Counted from the stretch's first letter, positions 1 to 8,677 are shown. The stretch is DNA of 64,000 nucleotides from Clostridiales bacterium (GCA_017615755.1 JAFZZM010000010.1:53205-117204), one strand, 5' to 3'. Notes: generated from the letters alone by a model not told the origin. Translations and numbers: made by a program.

Positions 1-1
1 T

Positions 2-2749
2 GAGCTGGTCTATAACTTTGCCAGCAACATCATGCAGGACTTCGGCGCGGCGATCATCCCGCTGAGCCTTGCCGTAAACTTCTTGCTTCTGCCTTTCTAC
101 CAGCGCGCGGATGCGATCCAGAAGGCGGAAAAAGATATGCAGGCCAAGCTGGCCGACGGTGTCGCCCACATCAAGAAGACTTTCAAGGGCGATGAGCGCT
201 TCATGATGCTCAACACCTACTACCGTCAGAACCACTATAAGCCGATCTATTCTCTGAGAAGTTCGATCCCGCTTCTTCTGCAGGTTCCGTTCTTCATCTC
301 GGCTTACAACTTCCTTTCGAATCTTTCGGACCTGCAGGGTACCAAGTTCGCCTGCTTCTCCGACTTAAGTTCTCCGGACGGACTTTTAAAGATCGCCGGA
401 CTTTCCATCAACCTTCTTCCGATCCTCATGACCCTCATCAATGTCGTCTCCAGTGAGATCTACATGAAGGGCCACAAGTTCAAGGACAAGATCCAGCTTC
501 ACGGTATGGCCCTGATCTTCCTTGTACTCCTTTACGATTCCCCGTCCGGTCTTGTATTGTACTGGACTCTCAATAACGTATTCTCCCTCGTGAAGAATAT
601 CGTCAATGGCAGCAAGAAACCGAAGGTCATGGTCAGCATCTTCATGTCGATGGTCGGCTTTGCCGCTTTCTTCTTCGCATTCTTCTGCTATCACGGACCG
701 TCTATGTACAAGCTGGCGATCATCCTGATCGGTCTTCTGTTCCATATTCCGACGATCCTGAACCTGATCCGTATGCGTTTCTCCAAGAAGAGCAAAGATG
801 CCAAAGCAGAGGAAGATCTTCCGGAAGAAAAGAAAAAGGCCAACAACCGTCTGTTCCTTTACGGCGCAGCGTTCCTTACGATCGTGACCGGTCTTCTCAT
901 TCCGGCAGCGGTCATCCGTTCATCCCCGGCCGAGTTCGTCATGGTTACGGACTTCCACTCGCCTCTGCGCTATGTGTTTATGTCTTTCCTTCTTTCAGCA
1001 GGACTCTTCCTGGTATGGTGCGGACTCTTCTATTACCTTTCCAAGCCGAAGTCCAGAAGAACGTTCAGCGTCGTATTCCTGATCCTTTCTGTCTGCGGCG
1101 TCATCAACTACATGCTTTTTGCCAAGCACCTGACTTCTCTTACTTCTGACCTCAAGTACGAGGGCGGTATGTCCTTCTCCACCAAAGAGATCGTGATCAA
1201 CCTTCTGGCTGTAGCGGCCGTCAGCGTGATCCTGCCGATCCTCTGGAAAAAGAGATCCCAGATCGTAACGAAAGTCTTCCCTTTGATCGTGATCGCTGCT
1301 TTTGGTATGTCCGTATATAACATGGTCGGTATACAGCAGTCCATCAACGAAGTCCGCGAGGTCGTGGAGAACCAGTCCGACGAGCTTGCAACCTTCACAC
1401 TCAGCAAGAACGGTCAGAACGTCATCGTCTTCATGCTTGACCGTGCCGTCAGCTGCTATGTACCGTACTTCTTCCAGGAGAACCCGGAACTCGAGCGTCA
1501 GTTCGACGGCTTCACCTGGTATCCGAATACACTGTCTTTCGGTGTAAGAACCAACACCGCGGCACCGGCGCTTTTCGGTGGTTACGATTACACACCGGAC
1601 CAGATCAATGCACGAAAAGATGAGCTTCTTGAAGACAAACATAACGAGGCCCTGAAAGTCATGCCGGTGCTTTTCGATAATGCCGGATATGACGTCACTG
1701 TATGTGACCCGCCATACGCAGGCTACGGCTGGATCCCGGACCTTTCGATCTACGATGAGTATCCGGACATCCGCACTTTCAACACTGAGATCGGTCAGTT
1801 CCGTGACCAGACAGAGAGCAATCTTCTGAGAAAAGAAGCATGGAAGCGTAACTTCTTCTGCTACAGTCTCATGAAGGTCATGCCGCTTCCGGTCCAGTAC
1901 GTCATCTATCAGGACGGCGCATACTTCAGCCCGGGAAGTTCCAACAAGGTTCTGATGCAGTCTGAAGACATCTATAAGTCCACACCTTCCGTCGGTGTAT
2001 GGAATCCTTTCTGCAACGCGTACTCGGCCCTCAGTTCTCTTTCCGATATGACGAAGATCTCCGAAGGCAATGAGAACACCTTCCTCATGATGGAAAACAG
2101 TACGGCCCACAACGTCATGATGCTTCAGGAGCCGGATTACGTTCCGGTCAAGGAAGTCGATAACACCGAATATGAGACGACCCATGCAGACCGTTTCACC
2201 TATGAAGGCCACACACTTGAGATGGACAACGCCTATAAGATCGTACACTACCAGTGCAACATGGCAGCACTCATCCAGATGGGCAAGTGGATGGATTACT
2301 TGCGTGAACAGGGCGTATACGATAACACCAGGATCATTATCGTGGCCGACCACGGCTGGACTCTGGGCCACTACGAGAACATGATCTTCGGTACCGATCT
2401 TGCTGACACGTCCTACTACAATCCGGAAGATGCCATGGGCTATAACCCGCTTCTTCTCGTGAAGGACTTTAACAGTAAGGGCTTCAAGGTCGACTACACC
2501 TTCATGACCAATGCAGATACACCTTCGCTCGCCATGCAGGAGCTGATCGATTCTCCGATCAATCCGTTCACCGGTAAAGCAATCAACCGCCCGGAAGAAA
2601 AGCAGAAAGACTCCATGCTCGTTATGTACACGGACAACTGGAGCGTAGAATTCAATAACGGCAACGCTTTCACGGGATGCACATGGTTCCGCTGCAAGAA
2701 CCAGTACATCTTCGATAAAGAAAACTGGAGCCGCGCAGAAGATCAGTAA
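2..2749 (+). CDS. YidC/Oxa1-like membrane domain fused to sulfatase-like (alkaline phosphatase superfamily) domain, 5' partial
   Basis: The frame is open to the window edge, so the true start lies upstream; the first in-window ATG is at 32 and residue numbers below count from it. Residues 1-200 resemble the YidC/Oxa1 core (YidC-type first helix ending LLLPF, then an amphipathic helix and several membrane helices). About five more hydrophobic segments fill 200-440. Residues 460-890 look like a sulfatase/LtaS-type catalytic domain: NVIVFMLDR at 463-471, a Thr-containing nucleophile region at 506-512, and a metal-type ADHG at 772-775. This domain should face outside and may transfer or cleave a phospho- or sulfo-substituent of a surface polymer (inference). 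Odd point: the groove arginine of true insertases is replaced by Asn16. The downstream neighbour is a CDP-glycerol-transferase-like gene, supporting a surface-polymer role. Confidence 0.8.
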   Translation, partial: ELVYNFASNIMQDFGAAIIPLSLAVNFLLLPFYQRADAIQKAEKDMQAKLADGVAHIKKTFKGDERFMMLNTYYRQNHYKPIYSLRSSIPLLLQVPFFISAYNFLSNLSDLQGTKFACFSDLSSPDGLLKIAGLSINLLPILMTLINVVSSEIYMKGHKFKDKIQLHGMALIFLVLLYDSPSGLVLYWTLNNVFSLVKNIVNGSKKPKVMVSIFMSMVGFAAFFFAFFCYHGPSMYKLAIILIGLLFHIPTILNLIRMRFSKKSKDAKAEEDLPEEKKKANNRLFLYGAAFLTIVTGLLIPAAVIRSSPAEFVMVTDFHSPLRYVFMSFLLSAGLFLVWCGLFYYLSKPKSRRTFSVVFLILSVCGVINYMLFAKHLTSLTSDLKYEGGMSFSTKEIVINLLAVAAVSVILPILWKKRSQIVTKVFPLIVIAAFGMSVYNMVGIQQSINEVREVVENQSDELATFTLSKNGQNVIVFMLDRAVSCYVPYFFQENPELERQFDGFTWYPNTLSFGVRTNTAAPALFGGYDYTPDQINARKDELLEDKHNEALKVMPVLFDNAGYDVTVCDPPYAGYGWIPDLSIYDEYPDIRTFNTEIGQFRDQTESNLLRKEAWKRNFFCYSLMKVMPLPVQYVIYQDGAYFSPGSSNKVLMQSEDIYKSTPSVGVWNPFCNAYSALSSLSDMTKISEGNENTFLMMENSTAHNVMMLQEPDYVPVKEVDNTEYETTHADRFTYEGHTLEMDNAYKIVHYQCNMAALIQMGKWMDYLREQGVYDNTRIIIVADHGWTLGHYENMIFGTDLADTSYYNPEDAMGYNPLLLVKDFNSKGFKVDYTFMTNADTPSLAMQELIDSPINPFTGKAINRPEEKQKDSMLVMYTDNWSVEFNNGNAFTGCTWFRCKNQYIFDKENWSRAEDQ

Positions 2750-2754
2750 GGAGG
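2748..2754 (+). promoter_or_regulatory. Strong ribosome binding site that decides the next start
   Basis: AAGGAGG overlaps the stop codon of the YidC-like/sulfatase gene. It lies 1 nt before the ATG at 2756 but 7 nt before the ATG at 2762, so initiation at 2762 is favoured and the two genes are translationally linked. Confidence 0.75.
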
Positions 2755-2761
2755 AATGCAT

Positions 2762-4048
2762 ATGTTTACACTTCATCATCTTTGTCAGATCGTATGTACT
2801 CCTCGTGTAGGACTGTACATCGACCCGGGTACTGGAAGCATGCTCTTTGCCGTACTCATCGGTCTTTTAGGCGTAGGCCGTTTCCTGTTCAAGGGACTCT
2901 GGGTCAAGATCCGTTTTCTGTTCAGTGGCGGTAAGAAAACCGACGCCGATGACAACACCGTACCACTCGCAGTCTTCTCTGACGACAAGCGCTACTGGTC
3001 TGTATTTGAGCCGATCCTTAGAGAACTCGACGAACGTGGTTTTAACGTTGTATATATGACCGCATCCGAGGACGATCCTGCCCTCAAGACAGATCTTTCC
3101 CACGTCAAAGCCGAGTGCATCGGCCCGGGCAACCATGCTTTTGCGAAGTTGAATTTTGCGAAAGCAACGATGCTTCTTTCGACCACACCGGGTCTGGACG
3201 TATATCAGTGGAAGCGTTCAAAGGATATCAAGTATTACATCCACATCCCGCACTCCCCTGCCGAGCTCACGACATACAGAATGTTCGGTACGGACTATTA
3301 TGACGCCATGCTGCTCTCCGGCCAGTATCAGATCGATGATGCCAGAGACCTCGAGAAGCTCCGTGATCTTCCGGCAAAAGAACTCACCCTCGTGGGTATT
3401 CCTTTCCTCGATGAGAAAGCGAAGCGTCTGGAAGAGCTGAAAGCGTCCCAGGACGCGTCCGAAGCAAAACATGAGCGTACGGTCCTTCTTGCTCCTTCCT
3501 GGGGTGAGAGCGCCATTTTAAAGCGTTACGGCGGCGATATGATCCAGCGTCTCCTCGACACCGGTTATCACGTCATCATCCGCCCGCATCCGCAGTCTTT
3601 TAAATCGGAAAAAGATCTGATGGACAAACTCATGAAAGAATTCCCGGAAAGCGATCAGCTCGAGTGGAACAGAGACAACGATAACTTCGACTGTCTCAAC
3701 CGTTCCGACATCATGATCTCCGACTTCTCCGGTGTTATCTTCGAGTTCGCCCTCGTATTCGACAAGCCGGTCATCTGCGCCGACACCGAGTTCGACTCCG
3801 CACCGTACGATGCATGGTGGCTGAAGCGTCTCCCATGGGGCCAGACCGCGATCCCGCGTATCGGTAAGATCCTGACCAAGGACAACTTCTCCGAGATCAA
3901 GAACATGATCGATACCTGTATCGAAGACAAGTCCTTCGAGGAAAGCCGCCACGCAGTACGCGACGAGACCTGGGCCCACAGAGGTGAAGGCGCCAAGCTC
4001 GCCGCGGATTATCTTGTTAACAAGTATAACGAGATTAAAAAGGCTTAA
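2762..4048 (+). CDS. CDP-glycerol glycerophosphotransferase (TagB/TagF-like) family protein
   Basis: A 428-residue protein with an N-terminal membrane segment that contains the recurrent YIDPGTGS motif, followed by a cytosolic transferase domain. Family marks are HIPHSPAEL near residue 160, LLAPSWGES, IIRPHPQS and SDIMISDFSGVIFEFA, as in the TagB/TagF glycerophosphotransferases that build or prime teichoic-acid-like chains. The start at 2762 is chosen from spacing to the Shine-Dalgarno sequence. It follows the YidC-like/sulfatase gene with no gap and ends in a 4-nt overlap with the convergent aepY gene. With the neighbouring 2-aminoethylphosphonate genes, it could use CMP-AEP instead of CDP-glycerol as donor; that is inference, and a normal polyol-phosphate transferase is equally possible. 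Confidence 0.82.
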   Translation: MFTLHHLCQIVCTPRVGLYIDPGTGSMLFAVLIGLLGVGRFLFKGLWVKIRFLFSGGKKTDADDNTVPLAVFSDDKRYWSVFEPILRELDERGFNVVYMTASEDDPALKTDLSHVKAECIGPGNHAFAKLNFAKATMLLSTTPGLDVYQWKRSKDIKYYIHIPHSPAELTTYRMFGTDYYDAMLLSGQYQIDDARDLEKLRDLPAKELTLVGIPFLDEKAKRLEELKASQDASEAKHERTVLLAPSWGESAILKRYGGDMIQRLLDTGYHVIIRPHPQSFKSEKDLMDKLMKEFPESDQLEWNRDNDNFDCLNRSDIMISDFSGVIFEFALVFDKPVICADTEFDSAPYDAWWLKRLPWGQTAIPRIGKILTKDNFSEIKNMIDTCIEDKSFEESRHAVRDETWAHRGEGAKLAADYLVNKYNEIKKA

Positions 4049-5166
4049 AGCGTAGCCAGATACTCCATAAAGTTCTGCTTATTCTCGAGCGCTGTCGTAG
4101 TCGGACGGCCGAGATCGTCACGCGCACCGATTGAACACATGACCTCGATCAGGCAAAGTTCGTTCAGTCCTTTTGCCAAGGAAAGCTCGCGGTCGAGATC
4201 CTCGAAATCCGAAACACGTACCGCATACGGATAACCACAGGCCTTTGCCACCGCGACCAGATCGATCTCACTCATGACTGTCGGCATACCGCCCACCGTC
4301 TCGTGCGCACCGTTATTGATGACGATATGAACAAGATTTCTCGGTTTGTTGGCACCCATGACTGCCATGGAACCCATGTGCATGAGAACGGCACCGTCAC
4401 CATCAACACACCAGATCTTCTGCTCCGGCTTGTTGATCGCCACACCCAGTGCGATGGAAGAACTGTGTCCCATCGAACCGACAGTCAGAAAATCGTACTT
4501 ATGGCTCTGTCCGTTTGCCACTCTCGTCTCAAAAAGCTCTCGCGATGCTTTTCCCGTTGTGGAGATAATCGGGTCTTCTTCACTGACGGCCACGATGTGC
4601 TTGATGATCTCTTCACGGACCATCGTGTTTTCGTTCTCGTAAACCACCTTCTCATCGTAGGAAAGCGCGCCCTTGCGGATGACAAAAGCAACGTCCTTAC
4701 CGGAATCGAGGATCGCACGGAACTCATTCATCTTCGCCTCGACTTCTTCATCCGTTGTGTCCTTGCCGATCGCAAAATTCGCAATACCCATATCGTCGAG
4801 AAGCTTCACGGTCACCTCACCCTGATAGATGTGCTGCGGCTCATCGTGAATGCCCGGCTCACCACGCCAGCCGACGATAAACACCGTCGGGATCGCGTAG
4901 ACCTTATCGTTCAGAAGGCTCGCCACCGGATTGATGATGTTGCCCTCACCGCTGTTCTGCATATACACGACCGGCACCTTGCCCGTCGCCAGGTGATAAC
5001 CCGCCGCCAGAGCCGTGCAGTTACCTTCATTTGCCGCGATCACATGGTGATGCGCATCGATACCGTAAGTATGCATAAGGTAATTGCAAAGTGCTTTTAA
5101 CTGGGAATCCGGGACACCCGTGTAAAAATCGGAACCAATGATCTCAACTAACTTTTCAACTTTCAT
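4045..5166 (-). CDS. aepY: Phosphonopyruvate decarboxylase
   Basis: Thiamine-diphosphate enzyme that decarboxylates phosphonopyruvate to phosphonoacetaldehyde, the step that makes phosphonate synthesis irreversible. The 373 residues have the usual family length. The N-terminal half carries the pyrimidine-binding glutamate in AANEGNCTALAAG and MQNSGEGN; the C-terminal half has the diphosphate-binding VDGDGAVLMH followed by INNGAHET. It is the last gene of a minus-strand operon, 11 nt after aepX. Its stop codon overlaps that of the convergent + strand transferase by 4 nt, leaving no room for a terminator between them. Sulfopyruvate decarboxylase is the nearest alternative, but the adjoining PEP mutase makes phosphonopyruvate the likely substrate. 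Confidence 0.93.
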   Translation of the reverse strand: MKVEKLVEIIGSDFYTGVPDSQLKALCNYLMHTYGIDAHHHVIAANEGNCTALAAGYHLATGKVPVVYMQNSGEGNIINPVASLLNDKVYAIPTVFIVGWRGEPGIHDEPQHIYQGEVTVKLLDDMGIANFAIGKDTTDEEVEAKMNEFRAILDSGKDVAFVIRKGALSYDEKVVYENENTMVREEIIKHIVAVSEEDPIISTTGKASRELFETRVANGQSHKYDFLTVGSMGHSSSIALGVAINKPEQKIWCVDGDGAVLMHMGSMAVMGANKPRNLVHIVINNGAHETVGGMPTVMSEIDLVAVAKACGYPYAVRVSDFEDLDRELSLAKGLNELCLIEVMCSIGARDDLGRPTTTALENKQNFMEYLATL

Positions 5167-5177
5167 ATTGCGTCTCC

Positions 5178-6473
5178 TTAGATCTCGTCGATCAGCGTAA
5201 TGATCTGCTTAATGGACATCAGGCGGTCATCGACCTCTTTCGCCCTGTGATATTTCAAGATATCTTCCGCGGTCTTCTGCATGGCCGGAAAAGCACTTCT
5301 CGTGAGCTGGTTGGCGTAGATGACGATGTTCACGCCATGCTGCGAAAGTTCTTCTTCCGTAATGGTATTGAAGCTCGACGGCACGACCACGATCGGCGTG
5401 TGCTTGTTCTCTTCTCTGAACTTATCGCAGAACTCCAGGATCTCATCCGGTTCTTTTCTTCTACTGTGGATCATGATTCCGTCCGCGCCGGCCTCGACAA
5501 AAGCTCTTGCCCTCGTGAGTGCGTCTTCCATTCCTTGTTCGAGGATCAGGCTCTCGATACGTGCAATGATCATGAAGTCATCCGTCAGCTGGGCTTTCTT
5601 ACCCGCACGGATCTTTGCAGAGAACTCTTCGATCGTTGCCTGGGTCTGCTTGACCTCAGTTCCGAAAAGGGAATTCTTCTTCAGTCCCGTCTTATCCTCG
5701 ATAATGACAGCCGAAACGCCCATTCTCTCGAGGCTTCGAACCGTATATACGAAGTGCTCCGTGAGTCCTCCGGTATCGCCGTCGAAGATGATCGGCTTTG
5801 TCGTCACTTCCGTGATATCCTCGATCGTTCTGAAACGGGATGTCATATCTACAAGCTCGATATCCGGCTTACCCTTCGCCGTACTGTCGCAAAGAGAACT
5901 GATCCACATCGCATCGAACTGATCGAGCTTGCCCTCATGCTCCACAACTGTCTTCTCGACAATAAGACCGGTCAGACCACTATGAGCCTCCATCGCCTTT
6001 ACGATCGGTGTCATCTCGATCAGCTGACGAAGTCTCTTTCTTCTATACTCCGGCATCGCCAGCTTCTCACGAAGCTGCAGGTCGATCTTTCTGACGGTCT
6101 CATTAAAGGTGTATGGAATATCCACGAGCTTTCCGCCGTACTCGGACAGAAGCTTCTCCACATGTGCACGGATCGTGCTCTCCGGGCCTTCCTTCCAGTT
6201 ATCGCCATGCACGATATAATCCGGATGGATCAGAGAGATCACATCGTCATAGTGCATGTTTTCCTGGATCACGACCTCCTCGACACCCGGGATGGAACGG
6301 TACATCTTCACACGCTCCTCCTGCGAGATCGTCGGGAATTTGTTATAGCGGATCAGGACACGGTCGGAAAGACAGCCGACGATGACCTTACCGAGTTTCT
6401 TCGCTTCATTAATGATGTTCAGATGTCCCTCATGGATCACATCCGTACAAAAGCATGTATAGACAGTTTTCAT
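5178..6473 (-). CDS. aepX: Phosphoenolpyruvate mutase with N-terminal cytidylyltransferase-like domain
   Basis: Rearranges PEP to phosphonopyruvate, the entry step to C-P bond natural products. Residues 1-130 are a nucleotidyltransferase-fold domain with the HxGH nucleotide-binding motif (HEGH, 14-17). Residues 150-431 are the PEP mutase barrel, with FDGDTGG (230-236) and the diagnostic EDKxGxKxNS at 259-268, which separates mutases from isocitrate-lyase-type hydrolases and lyases. The two-domain layout is like AepX of Bacteroides polysaccharide loci. The role of the N-terminal domain is not settled by sequence; with a separate LicC-like cytidylyltransferase in the operon, two activating enzymes may coexist. 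Start ATG at 6473; 28 nt after aepZ. Confidence 0.94.
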   Translation of the reverse strand: MKTVYTCFCTDVIHEGHLNIINEAKKLGKVIVGCLSDRVLIRYNKFPTISQEERVKMYRSIPGVEEVVIQENMHYDDVISLIHPDYIVHGDNWKEGPESTIRAHVEKLLSEYGGKLVDIPYTFNETVRKIDLQLREKLAMPEYRRKRLRQLIEMTPIVKAMEAHSGLTGLIVEKTVVEHEGKLDQFDAMWISSLCDSTAKGKPDIELVDMTSRFRTIEDITEVTTKPIIFDGDTGGLTEHFVYTVRSLERMGVSAVIIEDKTGLKKNSLFGTEVKQTQATIEEFSAKIRAGKKAQLTDDFMIIARIESLILEQGMEDALTRARAFVEAGADGIMIHSRRKEPDEILEFCDKFREENKHTPIVVVPSSFNTITEEELSQHGVNIVIYANQLTRSAFPAMQKTAEDILKYHRAKEVDDRLMSIKQIITLIDEI

Positions 6474-6501
6474 GTTCTGAAATCTCCTTCTTCCTTAAGC
6501 C

Positions 6502-7653
6502 TTAGGAACGGTATCCCTTCTCCTCCGAATACTTTACCGGAACCGCAATGCCGTTCGCCGTGAGTGCTTCCTTAAAGACGACGAAGAAGTCTTCGATATC
6601 CTTCTCATCGATCGCACCCAGCGCACAAAGGCGGAATGTATTGGTCGTCGAGATCTTACCGGGATAGATGGTAAAACCACGCTCATAGCAGTAATCGTGT
6701 ACCTTCTCGAAACTCCAGTTCGGATCGTCCGGATAGATCGCCGAAGAAACCAGGCCCGCACGCCATTCCGGCTTGATGACCTGACGGAAGCCCAGCTCAT
6801 CCAGACCACGGTTAATGGCATTGAAAACACGCGTGTGACGCGCCCACTTGGCCTCTTCTCCCTCGGCCCGGTACTCCTTGAGACCCTGAATCAGTGCATA
6901 TATCGTCTGTACCGGCGGGGTAAAATGCATCTCTCCGGTCTTCTCGAAGCAGTCATACTGCAGGAAAAGATTGCAGTAGTAGCTTCTCTTCGGATAGGAT
7001 GCAGACGCCTCGATAATGGAACGCTTACCCACCACATAGGAAAGACCCGTCATGGCCATAAGTCCTTTTTGCGCGGAAGCCATGCAGAAATCGATGTTAT
7101 CCTTAGCAATGTCGATCGGGATCATGGCATAGGTACTCGTGGTATCTACCGTAAAGATCGCGCCGTATTTGTGCACCAGCGCGCCGATCTCGCGGATCGG
7201 ATTGAGGATGCCCGTACCTGTCTCGTTATGCGTCGTATGAACCAATGCGATATCCGGATTTTCCTTGAGCACCTCTTCCACCTTCGCAAGGTCCGGCTTC
7301 TCATCCACCGGGAAACGAAGATCGATGTGCGGAAGGCCATAGTACTGGCAGATCTCCACCGCACGCGTCGAATACGCACCGTTATTGATGACTAACACCT
7401 TCTTGCCTTCCGGCAGAAGCGAATTGATGCACACGTCGATATTGATCGTTCCCGACCCACAGAAAAGCACTGACGTATATTCCTGCAGATCGCCGTGCAC
7501 GACGCGTACCAGGTCTTCACGAAGGCCCTTCATAAGGCCGGCAAACTCTTTCTCACGCGGGCAGATATCCGGCACGACCTGCGCATACTTGACGGTGTCC
7601 GTCGTCGTGGACGGGCCCGGGTTCAACAATATATTTCTCTTAACTGGTTCCAT
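6502..7653 (-). CDS. phnW: 2-aminoethylphosphonate-pyruvate transaminase
   Basis: Class V PLP aminotransferase of 383 residues that interconverts phosphonoacetaldehyde plus alanine with 2-aminoethylphosphonate plus pyruvate. Marks include the N-terminal LLNPGPSTT, the phosphate-binding GSGTIN near 66, VDTTSTYAM, and the PLP lysine K196 in SAQKGLMAM. In this operon the direction should be biosynthetic (AepZ role), because the mutase and decarboxylase are adjacent and no phosphonatase is present. AAGGAGGA at 7663-7670 sets the ATG at 7653. It lies 21 nt downstream of the cytidylyltransferase gene. Confidence 0.94.
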   Translation of the reverse strand: MEPVKRNILLNPGPSTTTDTVKYAQVVPDICPREKEFAGLMKGLREDLVRVVHGDLQEYTSVLFCGSGTINIDVCINSLLPEGKKVLVINNGAYSTRAVEICQYYGLPHIDLRFPVDEKPDLAKVEEVLKENPDIALVHTTHNETGTGILNPIREIGALVHKYGAIFTVDTTSTYAMIPIDIAKDNIDFCMASAQKGLMAMTGLSYVVGKRSIIEASASYPKRSYYCNLFLQYDCFEKTGEMHFTPPVQTIYALIQGLKEYRAEGEEAKWARHTRVFNAINRGLDELGFRQVIKPEWRAGLVSSAIYPDDPNWSFEKVHDYCYERGFTIYPGKISTTNTFRLCALGAIDEKDIEDFFVVFKEALTANGIAVPVKYSEEKGYRS

Positions 7654-7674
7654 GTAGAAAGTTCCTCCTTCAAC

Positions 7675-8565
7675 TCACACATCGTAGGCTTTATCGATCT
7701 TGCAAAGCTCACGGAACGTGTCGATCTCAACGATATCTTCTTCGAAGCACTCACGCACTTCGACCTTGTACTTATCCTTGCAGTACACAAGCGGTACCTG
7801 CTCCCAGTAGCGCTCTTTTCCACCCGGACGCTCGTAGACTTCACCGATATCCTCGGCCAGTTTCTTTCCGTCTTCCTCGCTCCAGTAGGAAATACCGACC
7901 ATCTGCCAGCAGTTCTCCCCACCGACCTTCTGCTCACGGATGACACCGTCCTTGACCATGAAGCACCAGTCGTCCGTGCGATCCTTCTTGATCGCCAGGA
8001 AGTCCGATGTATAGTGGTACTTCGTGATGATGTTCGGATTCGAGATCAGAAGATCCGCTTCAAAAACATACGAGTTGCTCAGCAGCTGTCTGGCCACGAG
8101 AGCGCTGGAGATGTTATTTGCTTCGTTATATACGGGGTTCTCGAGGAACTTGATCATCGGATACTTATAGAGGAGCTGGTCGAACTGCTCGGCCAGATAA
8201 CCACGTACCACATAGATCTCCGTGATGCCGTTGTCGAGGCAGGCATCGATCAGACTGTCGATGATTCGCTTGCCGTGAACACGTACAAGCGGCTTCGGTG
8301 TATTTAGCGTGATCGGCACCATTCTGGATCCGAACCCGGCTGCAATGAACACTGCGCGCTGCACACGGTACGGTTCGAGAGCTACCTCCCCCTTCGGCGT
8401 GATCATGCCATCCTTGATCAGTTCCATGTCGGAAAGTTCTTTTACCAATTTATTGATCGTGCCTAGAGAAAAGCCTGTTTTCTTCTCCAGATCCCTCTGG
8501 GACAGGCTCTCTTTTGCCGACTCCATGGCGACCAGCAGATCAAATTGTTTTCGTTGTAGACTCAT
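7675..8565 (-). CDS. pntC: Winged-helix/nucleotidyltransferase, probable 2-aminoethylphosphonate (or phosphocholine-type) cytidylyltransferase
   Basis: Two domains. Residues 1-66 form a MarR-like winged helix (SQRDLEKKTGFSLGTINKLV); residues 68-296 are an NTP-transferase domain with FIAAGFGSRM and TPKPL, as in LicC-type CTP:phosphocholine and PntC-type CTP:AEP cytidylyltransferases. Leading the AEP operon, its expected product is CMP-AEP for surface attachment. A second in-frame ATG lies at 8571; the 8565 ATG has the better spacing from a weak GGA. The fused DNA-binding domain and a palindromic site just upstream suggest self-regulation by substrate or product (inference). The phosphonate substrate is assigned from context only; phosphocholine is the main alternative. 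Confidence 0.82.
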   Translation of the reverse strand: MSLQRKQFDLLVAMESAKESLSQRDLEKKTGFSLGTINKLVKELSDMELIKDGMITPKGEVALEPYRVQRAVFIAAGFGSRMVPITLNTPKPLVRVHGKRIIDSLIDACLDNGITEIYVVRGYLAEQFDQLLYKYPMIKFLENPVYNEANNISSALVARQLLSNSYVFEADLLISNPNIITKYHYTSDFLAIKKDRTDDWCFMVKDGVIREQKVGGENCWQMVGISYWSEEDGKKLAEDIGEVYERPGGKERYWEQVPLVYCKDKYKVEVRECFEEDIVEIDTFRELCKIDKAYDV

Positions 8566-8595
8566 AAGCATTCATCCGTTCATTTTTTTATTTGC

Positions 8596-8612
8596 GTTCA
8601 CAAGAAATGAAC
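8596..8612. promoter_or_regulatory. Palindromic operator candidate upstream of the phosphonate operon
   Basis: GTTCACAAGAAATGAAC has inverted GTTCA/TGAAC arms. Related half-sites are at 8579-8584 (GTTCAT) and in the loop of the 8645-8677 hairpin. It lies between the -10 box and the pntC start, where a bound repressor would block transcription. The winged helix fused to PntC is the obvious candidate binder (inference). Confidence 0.45.
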
Positions 8613-8618
8613 ATTTTC

Positions 8619-8646
8619 ATTATACTCTTCTTTTTAACGAAAACAA
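8619..8646 (-). promoter_or_regulatory. Promoter of the pntC-aepZ-aepX-aepY operon
   Basis: On the minus strand TATAAT (8619-8624) is preceded after 16 bp by TTGTTT (8641-8646). No other good -10 lies between the upstream hairpin and the start codon. Confidence 0.5.
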
Positions 8647-8677
8647 GTCAGCCCGTTCAGAATGAACAGGCTGACTT
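8645..8677 (-). terminator. Intrinsic terminator of the downstream-most LppM-like gene
   Basis: Hairpin with AAGTCAGCC/GGCTGACTT arms and inner GTTCA/TGAAC pairing, followed on the minus strand by a T-rich tail. It lies 30 nt after the stop of the lipoprotein gene that ends at 8708 and separates it from the phosphonate operon promoter. Confidence 0.75.

Noticed and set aside
995..2779. Long antisense open frame (about 590 codons) on the minus strand of the YidC-like/sulfatase gene
   Set aside because: It mirrors the third-position GC bias of the real gene, has no ribosome site and no recognisable domain.
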